Shown here piece after piece: positions 22,921 through 32,379 of a stretch of 64,000 nucleotides of DNA. The stretch spans positions 10,710,914-10,774,913 of the forward strand of contig JAJEKV010000025.1 in NCBI GenBank assembly GCA_021234155.1, given 5' to 3'. Every line of letters starts with the position of its first letter. Positions within the stretch are counted from its first letter, which is position 1. The stretch is from Isoetes taiwanensis. Its lineage: Eukaryota; Streptophyta; Lycopodiopsida; Isoetales; Isoetaceae. Both the position numbers and the translations under genes were made by a program. A model generated the notes under the pieces. That model was not told the DNA's origin. It saw only the letters and a list, made by a program, of their open reading frames with translations, and ran no database searches.

Positions 22921-23202
22921 GTGTCCGTATGTAACTCTCGTGATTATGTATGGCAAATCCAATTTTTTCCAAAATTATTCTCATGTCGTTCTATTGTTAT
23001 GGCCAGGATCACTTATATGGAGTGGAGGTGCGATGGTTCATTGCTATTACATGACCTTAATGATGGAAAATGCTTATATGGCATAGGAGCGACTTTAAAT
23101 GGTGCAGCAAGATGCATGAGTTTGGCTGGCCGGGATTCTAGAAAGTTAATTATAACTGGAGATTATAACTATGATCTATTACGTCTGCTGATCGGTAACT
23201 AG
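22921..23202 (+). other. Possible exon region, unrecognised
   Basis: After TATGGCCAG at 23006 there are two competing open phases: one of about 65 codons (MEWRCDGSLLLHDLNDGKCL) and one in phase with the previous exon that stops after about 26 codons. Either a frameshift or a non-coding stretch is possible. Confidence 0.2.
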
Positions 23203-23466
23203 TCAAACTGCACCTAGTGCATTGCTGGAGTGATCTAAGCTTTCTAAGTCAGGTTGATACTTGTTATTTGGAAAGAGAACTGCTCACAACAAGTTGGCAT
23301 TGGCACTTGGAAGCTACGTTTATGTTAGTAAAGCAAAGTCTGCATCATTCCAATTTGCAGTTGTGTCAGTCAATTTGTTTGCCCGTTGATGATTGCACCA
23401 TTTTGAGCATGGATAATTGACCTTATGAGGACGGAGATGAAGTAGTATATAACATATTTTATCAAG

Positions 23467-23949
23467 ATGAACCCTTTGAGACATAAGTCAGTGATGGAAG
23501 CTGGCGTCGTCAATGATCGATTCAGAAATAATCCTTTTGTTCAGCCCAGAGGTGATACCTTCTCAAGTGGTCTATTTCCTTACATGCAAAAAGATGGAGC
23601 TAGACAAGAGATGATTGTTGTTGGTCAGAAAATGCAAGACTTCATATCTAAATTCGATCTAATAGATTCACAAGTTTGTGAACCTGAAAACATCACAGAG
23701 GATTTATCTCTTGAGACTGCAGAACTATGGAACAAGAAATATTATTCAGATTCATCTGCTATAAATAATAAGAAGAACATAAGTGGACTACCTTCAGAAA
23801 GTTATATCAAGGACAAAAGTGCTTTGTGGACATTTACTGCTAAAGGCTTAGCACCACAGGACGTGCTTTTACACTTTCTCTTTCTGCTGGTGTTAAAGAC
23901 AAAAAATTTAACTGTCATTGTGATGAGTGTGGAACAGACATTACAATAA
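23467..23949 (+). CDS. Unrecognised ORF, possibly last exon of the interrupted gene
   Basis: A 160-codon frame with protein-like composition: FRNNPFVQPRGDTFSSG, VVGQKMQDFISKFDLIDS, LSLETAELWNKKYYSDS. Near its end (about 23890) a different phase encodes a cysteine-rich KKFNCHCDECGTDIT stretch, a CxCxxC pattern that might be part of a zinc-binding domain cut off by a stop. A splice or frame change near 23830-23890 is therefore likely. It lies 1.8 kb beyond the last phased exon on the same strand, so it may belong to the same gene. Confidence 0.35.
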   Translation: MNPLRHKSVMEAGVVNDRFRNNPFVQPRGDTFSSGLFPYMQKDGARQEMIVVGQKMQDFISKFDLIDSQVCEPENITEDLSLETAELWNKKYYSDSSAINNKKNISGLPSESYIKDKSALWTFTAKGLAPQDVLLHFLFLLVLKTKNLTVIVMSVEQTLQ

Positions 23950-25589
23950 TAGCAGCGATACAGAATATGGCCTGATAGTGGTAATTAAAAAAACGAGTGG
24001 TATATGATCCTGATCCAGAATGGCTATATTACCATAACTTTATAATTTTACAAACTTTCAGCAGCAATTCTATCCTACAAACAAAAGTTATGTCTTCTAC
24101 ATAGGTCTGCACTTTGCACCTTCTTTGACATATAAGCCATATGTGCCATAGAGATGTATAGATTCTTCACAATAATACATATACCTTAGAATCAAATACA
24201 ACTTTCTCCAGGTTTTATTAGATCATGTTCTATCAAGCTAGCTAGCTTCCCTTGGACTAGTACGTATTGTATTTCCCATTGAACTTTCTGTTGCATCCTT
24301 CAGCACGTAGAAGCAGTTTGCTCGGTCTGATTCCATCATATTAATGACCTTAGCGCAGATTGTAAACCATTAAACAGAATGTCTCCTGCAAAACATGATG
24401 TCTCCTGCAGTCAATGATTAAGAGAATTGAGAACACAGTAGGGAGGATCTTAAACATAAAAGTGTAGCCAGAAATAGGGCAAACATCAAAACAATATATC
24501 ATGTGGTGGACGCTGCATTATAATCATATCCAAATATCAACATATCTGAATTCCTACCTCATATACATAGTTAAAGTAAAGACATCTAAACACTCCTAAT
24601 TGACATGATTGCTTCTTAGATGCCTATGACCTGATTGTTCCATCTCGCAACATGGGAATCAAACTAACTTACACACATCCAAGAGAGAAGTTCCAAGATG
24701 CCTGTAGTTCCTAGGCCCTTTGGCAGGCCTGCTGTATAAGAAACAGAACAGGACATGTCAACACTTATAAACCCAATCTTCCACAGTATGAAAAAGGATA
24801 GAAGCTTGTAAAACAAGAACCTGGCAATAATGGTTCATAATAAGCATACAACATGTTAACAGGACCTGTAGCAACACATGCAGGCATGGCAGCTTCAATG
24901 TCTGCATATATAGTGTAGCAGAAGCAAGTAACATGCATATAGATGTCGGTGTAGGCTAACTCCAGAGCTATAAGTTAATGCCAAGAGATGCACAAATTCA
25001 AGATGCATCATGTTAATGGATGGCTCTCTGACTGGCCACTGCCTAGGTTTATTTGCCACTGTGTTATGCCTAGGTTTTATTTTGAGACACCCTTGTGAGG
25101 CTGCCTTCTATGCATCATTGGCCAAATATTAGTTTGCCCTTGTGCACTATTCTTTCTGATTAAGAAGGATAAGTACCATGTTCTTGCTGACCATAGCAAA
25201 TAATAGCTTGCTGACCATAACAATCTCAAGTTATGCTTGATATGTAACAAACAATAGACAAAAAATAGAAACAAAATTTCAGCCATAAATTTCAGCCAAA
25301 ATTTCACGTTCTTAATGTACTGCCATAAACAAAAGAGGGATGTCAATGTAGAAAGACCTGGATAATGCATCAATGCAACATATAAGAAAACAACAAACGA
25401 TCAGTTTGCTCTTCAATTCAAGTACCTCCATATTAATACCACCCTGATCTTAGAGAAATGATCAGATACTACTTCCAACTTATTACCCTAAACCTGGGTT
25501 GGATATTCTGCCTTTGGCTGTGGATGCATTTCACGTCGCAACAGAAACATAATTGTTATAAGCTGAAACCTTTTGCAGCTGAAACTTGT
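23950..25589. other. Intergenic, nothing recognised
   Basis: AT-rich sequence with only short chance frames. Minor repeats such as GATGTCTCCTGCA (24377-24415) and GCCTAGGTTTATTT-like (25043, 25067) occur. No gene or mobile element recognised. Confidence 0.4.
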
Positions 25590-27372
25590 TCATAATATAC
25601 AGTATTTGCTTCCAACTCTACATCTCTTTTCTCTCCATTGTGCTAATTTCACAAGTGCATCTGATTTTTTCCATGCCTCTCTTCTACGCTTCTTTGTGGC
25701 CTCTACCAACGTGCTCTCATCTTGTGGGGAAGCTCTTATTGCCAAGTTATCCTCGTGGCGACGAAGTATGCGTCTATAAAACCACATAAACATCTGCCTT
25801 AATGGATTGGAATTTTCATTGAGAGAACAACTGCCACGTTGTGTTTTCCTATTAAATGCCATCTTCGCTTGCTTGTGTGATTTCTCCATTCCTTGCGTGT
25901 TCCAAATAGCAAGGCTGCCATACTTCTCGGCAAACCATGGACCATGCGCATATATTATGTGAATATAGTGTGTAACTTCGCATTCACCCCATGCCTTTAT
26001 GTATGCATTAGTGAATTCTCGTACTACCACACGAAATCTTTCCTTATCTTCTACTGTGAAAAATTGCTTCTGTAGTAGCACATTCAGATCTGAAAGTGCA
26101 TTCCATGCATTGCGTTTTCTTGCTTCTCCATGTGCTCCATCTATCCTATCCCTTTCAGCTTCTACCAATTTCCTTCCAAACTCATAAACACCATTTTTCT
26201 TATCTGAATTTAAGAGAAAATGCCTCGCTTTCTCTCCTCCAATGGACACCTTTACAGGGACAGAACTCCTACCATTTCCTGAGCGCTTTGTGTCTTTCTC
26301 TAACTTCACATATCCACCATGCAACCCAGCTTCTGAAAGTACTTTCTCTACTCTTTCTATTCCATCTTTTCGCTCATTCTCATCCCGTATATTCCACACA
26401 AAACACTCAGAGTGGAAAATCATCTTTTCAACAATACGGACCAGTGCATGAAGAGTACATATATGTACTCTTTCTAATGGGATGAGCAATATTGGATCAA
26501 AAGCGTCATCTTTAAGATGTCTATCAGGTGCTTTTTGCTGGTCGCATGACAGAGTACTTTTGGAAGCTCCCTTAGTTTTATCTTTCAATGTATAAAGGCA
26601 AAATAAACAGTTCTTGCATGTTTTTGCACCTGAAGAACTTACATTGAACATTGCCTTCTCAGTCTTCAAATCAGCACCCAAATGGAAATTTACACGGAAA
26701 GAACCAAAATCTTCAACATGCAATTTCCCACCTTCATTATACATTTTGATTTGATTAGACATACCTATTTTCTCAAATACCCACTTTAAGACTGCATAGT
26801 TCTCTTTTTTAGCCATGTATGGTCTTCGGATTGCACTGAAAACCATCGAGAATCTCTTTCTTTTTTAGCTAGCTGCCTTTGCTTCTCATAATCTGCTGAA
26901 AAAGCCATGTTCATTAACGTTAATGATACCCTCTCATATTTTGTACCGTGCGTTAGCTCCATCTCATCCAATTTCAGACAAATATCTAACTGTCCAGCAA
27001 CATCTCTTTCATGTATATCATAAAAAATGACCATTAATTGCAGCAGTTTCTCCAAATCAACCCATACATTGTTTTTAGAACTTAAATTAATAATACTAGA
27101 ATCACTTGAGTCTGTACCACTTGCTGGAGAAGAATCTATGGAGTGCAAACCTCCCAATACATCCAAAACGTTAGCATTACTCTTTATCCTTATTTTGTCT
27201 AAGCTGTAAGGCCTTGGCACGATGATCTTGTTTGTGCCAATTGATTTTAATACCTTACGAAAGGGCTTGAACAGCAGCCTATACCCTTGTCTACTGATTC
27301 AGCTTGGTCACAAATTCCTTGCACCTGCTCAACATCAATTTTTGAGCCAATTTCCTCAAGTGCAACCTCCAT
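25590..27372 (-). pseudogene. Candidate DDE-type transposase, frameshifted
   Basis: Three minus-strand frames read as one protein. A short N-terminal frame starts at 27372 (MEVALEEIGSKIDVEQVQ) and shifts near 27255. The middle frame (27220-26786) contains LDICLKLDEMELTHGTKYE. The third, 25590-26846, has 418 codons. The two longer frames overlap at 26786-26846, so a second shift lies there. The long frame has a CKNCLFC knuckle, then LIPLERVHICTLHALVRI, and near the end YGSLAIWNTQGMEKSHKQA. An aspartate in the first block, an H-x-x-x-R-I block and a late E-K-S-H block resemble the spacing of RNase H-fold transposases, but no named family is assigned. The C-terminus is basic. It follows a coiled-coil ORF on the same strand. 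A domesticated host gene is possible, but the frameshifts argue for a dead transposon. Confidence 0.4.
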
Positions 27373-28144
27373 GATGCTTTTTTTTTAAACCAATATTGGA
27401 TGGTGCATCTAGCATGGCTCTCCGTTCATCCTTCATTGTCAATGTGGTCACAACCTTTGCAAGGTCTTGAATTTCATTTTCATTCTTCTCCATGTGCATA
27501 ACTTGACGCATAGCATAAATTCTCCGTGAATAAGCACCACCTCTTGGATTTAGACGAACAATTGGTTTTTTACTTTTGTTTCTTTCTTGCAACCCCAATG
27601 ATGTTTTCTTTAGCCTGCTCAATCTGCTTTGCAACGATATAACCATCTTTTTATATTTCTTGGCATCAGCCTTCAATATATTACTTTCTCTATTTGCTTG
27701 TTTAATCACAAATTCCATCAAACAAGAATCTTGTTGAAGCTGCAAGATTCTATTCTCCAATTGCAACACTTTGCATTTTCCTTCTTCTACTTTACTCAAT
27801 GAAGAATCATTGCTTAACTTCAAACAAGAAATCTCATGTTGCAGCTTCAAATTATACCATGACAATTGCATATAATAATTCACCATGCTTTCACAATAAC
27901 CTAGAAGGCCCTGTTTTCCCTCACAAGCAAATTTTACGAGCCCTGTAACAGATTGGAAGTCTGGATGCTTTCCAGTGAAAGGATTACGAGGATAGATTTC
28001 CCCTTTAGCCCATATATCAGCATGTTTTGCTCCAGCTAATCTTAACAAATTTTCATCCAAATTCTTTTGTTTGAAGCCACCATTCCTTCTGTTCCAAGTC
28101 TGTGCATAATCCTGTGAAGGTAGTCGAATGACAATTTGGGCCAT
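27356..28144 (-). CDS. Coiled-coil protein upstream of candidate transposase
   Basis: 262 codons from ATG at 28144. The N-terminal part (QDYAQTWNRRNGGFKQKNLD, then FTGKHPDFQSVTGLVKFACE) looks globular. Residues about 95-185 are leucine-rich heptads (VLQLENRILQLQQDS, KKYKKMVISLQSRLSRL) typical of a coiled coil. The C-terminal part is basic. The frame ends just past a run of nine T on the plus strand. In the neighbouring phase the reading continues with MEVALEEIGSK into the transposase-like frame, so a slip in this homopolymer may have split one longer protein. The family is not recognised; a transposon accessory or DNA-binding role is inference from position. Confidence 0.5.
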   Translation of the reverse strand: MAQIVIRLPSQDYAQTWNRRNGGFKQKNLDENLLRLAGAKHADIWAKGEIYPRNPFTGKHPDFQSVTGLVKFACEGKQGLLGYCESMVNYYMQLSWYNLKLQHEISCLKLSNDSSLSKVEEGKCKVLQLENRILQLQQDSCLMEFVIKQANRESNILKADAKKYKKMVISLQSRLSRLKKTSLGLQERNKSKKPIVRLNPRGGAYSRRIYAMRQVMHMEKNENEIQDLAKVVTTLTMKDERRAMLDAPSNIGLKKKHHGGCT

Positions 28145-28190
28145 AGTAGATCAAACCCATCTCCATTAACTCTGTTTTAATTTATATCAG

Positions 28191-28248
28191 AATTCAAATG
28201 TTTGAATTCGAATTGGGAGGGAGATCCAGCAATTCAAATATTTGAATT
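28191..28248. promoter_or_regulatory. Paired 18-bp palindromes upstream of the coiled-coil ORF
   Basis: AATTCAAATGTTTGAATT (28191-28208) and AATTCAAATATTTGAATT (28231-28248) have centres 40 bp apart. They lie 47-104 bp upstream of the ATG at 28144. Twin palindromes at this place could be binding sites for a dimeric DNA-binding protein or subterminal transposase sites; neither is shown. Confidence 0.45.
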
Positions 28249-29143
28249 TGAAATCAGGGAACGTAGAGAGTAAGGCCAGAAGATTCTACTCTAAATATGT
28301 AATCTATAAACAATGCAAAAACCTTCTTCTCCAAAAAAAATATCTTACCTGGGATGATTCGACAACATGGTGCAGTAAAGGGTTGGAGATCGGCCTCGAA
28401 CACCTCGACCTCGAGTAGCTCACTCCCACGGTTCAACCAGATCCATTTTCGATTTTCAGAAATCTCAAAGTACACGTGGCGCCATGTTCTCCCATCTCAA
28501 CAATTTTTAGGTATATGAAAAATGGGTATTAACTATCTTCTTAGCCACGTGTTGAAAGATATTACCTCTCTATGATTTAGAAGAGTTGAGAAAGATATTG
28601 TCTCGTGTGAAAATAAGGTCTTCTACTATACCTCCAATATGACGTGGAAATACCAAAATATAATTTTGGGAACTCCTTAGGAGGCACATAGGAGACCCCG
28701 CTTTATCTCTAATGGGGAGAAAAGCAGCCACATGGAAGCAGAATCTGAAGACACTAGATAACCAAAACCCTTGCGCTAGCAGCAGATCATGAATTTGAGA
28801 AAGATGTAGACCACCGCAGTGCCGAAAGCAAGGATTAGGGGCGGCCCCTTTCCCTGCCATCGCCCTAGCCGTGAAGGCGCCAAGAAGCATTCATCCCGTC
28901 AGTTCTCTCAATTTAGTAGCTTTAACATTGGAAGATTTTACTGTAACTAATTTTGTCAGGTCAGATTCTTTTTTAGGGCCTTTTGAATGAAGACTTGCAC
29001 TTGCTTATGTCATCCCAATCAATGTTTATTCCTTTGTAATGAAGTGCAAATGCTCGGGCAAAATACAATGGAATGTGATGATTTGCAATGTCCTTCCTAT
29101 AAAAAACGTGCTCATAGACCAAAAAAAAAAAAAAAAAAAATCT
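28249..29143. other. Spacer between transposon-like genes and small ORF
   Basis: No gene recognised. A run of about 20 A at 29119-29141 on the plus strand suggests the tail of a retroposed sequence, but no body with target duplications could be delimited. Confidence 0.3.
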
Positions 29144-29443
29144 CTATGACATCCAAATAGGCTTAACCTTGCACTCTTGATAACCCCTAACAGCAGGGGC
29201 TTCATAACCCCAAACATCCTGCACTATTTGCATTAGCCCTGGAAACATGCTATCAAAATTGTTGCTCCTAAGCTGTCTAATGCTTACCTTGTCAAACTCG
29301 GGTGGCAAGACCTCCCGATCTAAAGAAGACCCACTCTTGAGTTTTCGGGCTGCAGTTCTAGTGGGAGACCTTGGCATGGGCTTTACAGGTTTGTTGCGAG
29401 GAGATTTCCTTGGAGATGTCTTTGTTCCAAGCTGCTTCGTCAT
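29144..29443 (-). CDS. Small basic SP-rich ORF, unrecognised
   Basis: 99 codons from a good ATG. The N-terminal third is basic and rich in S-P-R repeats (SPRKSPRNKPVKPMPRSP), like a nuclear or DNA-binding tail. The rest (LPPEFDKVSIRQLRSNNFDS, FPGLMQIVQDVWGYEAPAV) looks folded. It lies 1 kb upstream of the coiled-coil ORF on the same strand and may be a first exon or accessory gene of that unit. No known family. Confidence 0.35.
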   Translation of the reverse strand: MTKQLGTKTSPRKSPRNKPVKPMPRSPTRTAARKLKSGSSLDREVLPPEFDKVSIRQLRSNNFDSMFPGLMQIVQDVWGYEAPAVRGYQECKVKPIWMS

Positions 29444-30324
29444 GATGGCTCTTCCCTGGTGCTTTAGGCTCTCTGAAAATGCAAGCTTTCGGCTATGGAG
29501 GTCCTGATCTTGGCTATGGAGGTTCGATTATGGATGTCAAGCTTTCAGCTATGGAGGGTTGAAGAGAGCGGGAGGAGAGTTCAAAATTATTTTCCCTATT
29601 TTCTTTCCCCTAAAACATTAATGATATCTCCTTCCAAGAATAATAATTTCTTTTTTTTTTTTTTTTTGGGAGGGGGTTGGTGGGGGGGGAGGAGGGATTT
29701 CCTTATATTTTGAATTTGTAAATGTAAAATACTGACACTTTTTTTGCCCACCCTTTCATGCTTCTACCCCATCAAGTGCATCAAAAATTTTAGGCAAATA
29801 AAATGGACTTTTATTGAAATTACGTGCATTTTTATTATTATGTATTATATAAAATGCTTGTGATGCTCTGTAAGAGGCGAAGTGCAATATTGTTGAGCCT
29901 TGCATCTCGCCCCCTTATAGAGCGTAAAAGCACACAAGGCATTTTATAAAATATAAAATGGACTTTTATTGAAATTAAGCGCATGAACTTTCTAGATGCC
30001 TTATTGGACTCTTTAGTGTGAAGTGAGTGTCTTTGTTTTTTTGGTTATCACTATTAGGGCATGCTGATAATTAATTATCAGTACTATTCCACCGATATAA
30101 GACCAATAAGGTGGTTATCGATCTTCGCCTCGGCCTGACTGATAACCTTACCTTCACAATTTTCAAAGTCTCATATTCGATATTTTTAGCAGGGTTGCCT
30201 AACCCCCCCTGCCCACTTTCCTGCATTCCTAGCTATGCCACGTGTCGTGGCACGTCAGCTGTTTTTAATCTCAACCATTAGATTTCTTAATTTCGCATCG
30301 GACGGCCATGAAAATTAGAAATCC
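29444..30324. other. Intergenic spacer with homopolymer tracts
   Basis: Contains a run of about 20 T followed by a G-rich stretch near 29650-29695, and a repeated phrase AAAATGGACTTTTATTGAAATTA at 29800 and 29955 about 155 bp apart. No gene recognised. The segment beyond 30200 may include the promoter of the following CCCH gene. Confidence 0.3.
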
Positions 30325-30670
30325 TTGAAAATCACTTCTGCCCTTCTCCGACCTTCCCTCCTCTGTTTCTGCTTGGTGTCTGTTCCTCAAAACTCGGCTA
30401 TGCGGAGGATGGCGTTAAGCACAGGTATGGAATCTAACTGGCTTGAACATCCTTCTACTGATGGCACAAAGGCAATGCTACATAAAAAATACCACTTTCT
30501 GGCCCGATTCCAGCCTTCCGCCAGACTTCCACAGTCCTAACATGTATTTTTCGCCGGATTCTTACAACCCACATGGTTTTTTCTTCAAATTTGTTCTAGT
30601 CGTGAACAAATCAGCTTCAATCATGAGCATATGATCAACCCAAATTGCCATTCCATATAATTTTTCCATC

Positions 30671-31188
30671 ATGGAGCCTTACGAGGTGTCGAGAATGGTT
30701 TATGCTCGAGTGCAGGCGATGGAGCCAGAAAATGTATCCAAAATCATGGGTTATTTGCTGTTGCAAGATCAATGCGAGCCGGAAATGCTACGACTGGCAC
30801 TGGGCTCGGATTATTTGCTTCAATCGGTGATAGTGAGAGTAAAAAAAGAGCTGTGTCTGGGGCAGAACCCAATCTTGAATCCGCTAAAGCTTCCAGTCCA
30901 GCACATCCCACAGTTTATTTCGTCTCCGTCGGGCTATGGAGAAAACGGAGGAGGATATTCTCCATCATTGCAGGCAAATGGGATTCAAGACCATGGGCTA
31001 AGTCCTAAGTTCGGGAGGCGGGTATTTCCGAATGGCCATTTTTATCCAGAGACCTTTGCGTTTCTGAACAAGACTAGGGTTCGGGCATTAAACTGGGACT
31101 ATGGCGGGTCGGCAAGTCCGACGGCTTCTGCGTGGAAGCCATGTTTGTATCTTGCAAGAGGATACTGCAAGCATGGAAGCAGCTGCAG
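30671..31188 (+). CDS. CCCH zinc-finger protein, first exon only
   Basis: The N-terminus MEPYEVSRMVYARVQAMEPE and NVSKIMGYLLLQDQ is the conserved start of a plant family of nuclear CCCH zinc-finger/RRM proteins (relatives of Arabidopsis C3H22, C3H53 and C3H55), thought to bind RNA. The family normally continues with a C-x8-C-x5-C-x3-H finger and then an RRM. Here the exon ends inside the finger: PCLYLARGYCKHGSSCR, then CAG/GTTTTT at 31189. The histidine and RRM should follow in the next exon, but I cannot find them in the next 3.5 kb. Reading through gives RFLL and a stop at 31225, with no histidine. The gene is either truncated or has a very long intron. Confidence 0.65.
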
Positions 31189-31569
31189 GTTTTTGCTTCC
31201 TCTGTTTCTGAAGATCGGCTTTTGAATCTCTTAAAATCGTTCTGAAAATGAAAACGTCGTTTGGAGCAGATAGTAGCATTTCCAAATCACGTTCCACTGC
31301 ACATTCCTGCCTGAATATTTTTCTCATGCTGTGAGTGTGTTGCTTAAGACTGTTGATGTTTCATTCTCCTTCAATATTGTTAAAAATCTTGGAACTATTT
31401 TGTTTCGTTTTTTTTTTTTTTTGACATTCCTTGCAGTGGCACCATCTTTCAAATAGGATTTCAAACTAGAGGATTAGCATTCCGAAGTTAAAGGTGCACA
31501 ACTTTTATTCCTTGATGCTATTGATTTTGCTATATACCAGTGTTTGTAGTGAATGATATTGCAAAATCC

Positions 31570-32310
31570 ATCTTTCTAGGCATTGATGTTGACAAGGGTG
31601 ATGAAGAAGTGGAGAAATGGTTCTTGGCAGTCGTCCTTTTGAATCGTCTCCTTGATCATCCAAACAAGTGTTAGAGGTACTTATTTGTTGTACATATTAC
31701 TTTCCATAGTTTTGTACTCAACGTAGTCAACATACTTGTTTTGCAGAAAGTGTTGAACTCGGGGCTTAGCAGCATCAATGACATATTGTTCAAGAACAAT
31801 GAAGAAATCGCAGATATCTTGAAGAAGTCTGGCTATGTAGGCCATACTGACAGGTAGATATACTTCATAATCATTTTGTTGAATGTTACACGTACCTGAT
31901 TTGATTTGAATTGTATCTAGAGCGGCTGCTAGATTACGAAAGCTAGCATTGGGATTGCAGAACAATTTTCAGGGAAGAATTTGGCCTTTTAAGTGCATTA
32001 CTGACATGGGAGAACTGAATCACCAGCTTAAATCCTTATTTGGAGTTGGTCCGAGCACCAGAACATTTTTTGCGGTATTTAGTTCTTTTATGTTCCATAT
32101 GTTTGTGTTTTGTTTATGAACTGGAAGAATTGATTTTTGTATATGTGCGGGGAACTAAAAAGCATTTGGCCAGTTGTGAAGTTAGAACTGGATGGTCAAG
32201 CCAAAGGCGCAGCTCGGCATTTGCAGCTCTTGGCTTCTGAAGCTGATTTGCCAGATAATTCATCACCTGAAGATGTCCTTCAGAATGTTGCCAAATCTGC
32301 AGGTAATGTG
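31570..32310 (+). pseudogene. Unrecognised multi-exon segment downstream of the CCCH exon
   Basis: Open stretches join through plausible splice sites. About 31620-31673 reads GSRPFESSP, then an in-frame stop, then SSKQVLE at AG/GTACTT. The next exon follows TTTTGCAG at 31747 and reads VLNSGLSSINDILFKNNEEI and ADILKKSGYVGHTDR up to 31854. The next follows ATCTAG at 31921 and reads AAARLRKLALGLQNNFQGRI and MGELNHQLKSLFGVGPSTR. A further one near 32147-32300 reads SIWPVVKLELDGQAKGAARH and LPDNSSPEDVLQNVAKSAG. The phase is kept between the second and third exons. It does not look like the CCCH family. The in-frame TGA at about 31650 suggests decay or a missed boundary. Confidence 0.35.
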
Positions 32311-32379
32311 CAAGCTTTTGTGATGCTGGTTTGGATTCGGCCTTTCCGCTTAATCCTGCAAAATTTAGCTTAAATAAGG

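Noticed and set aside
30325-30634. Plus-strand ORFs just before the CCCH start
   Set aside because: No family match. The conserved MEPYEVSRMVY start lies downstream at 30671, so this is probably leader sequence.
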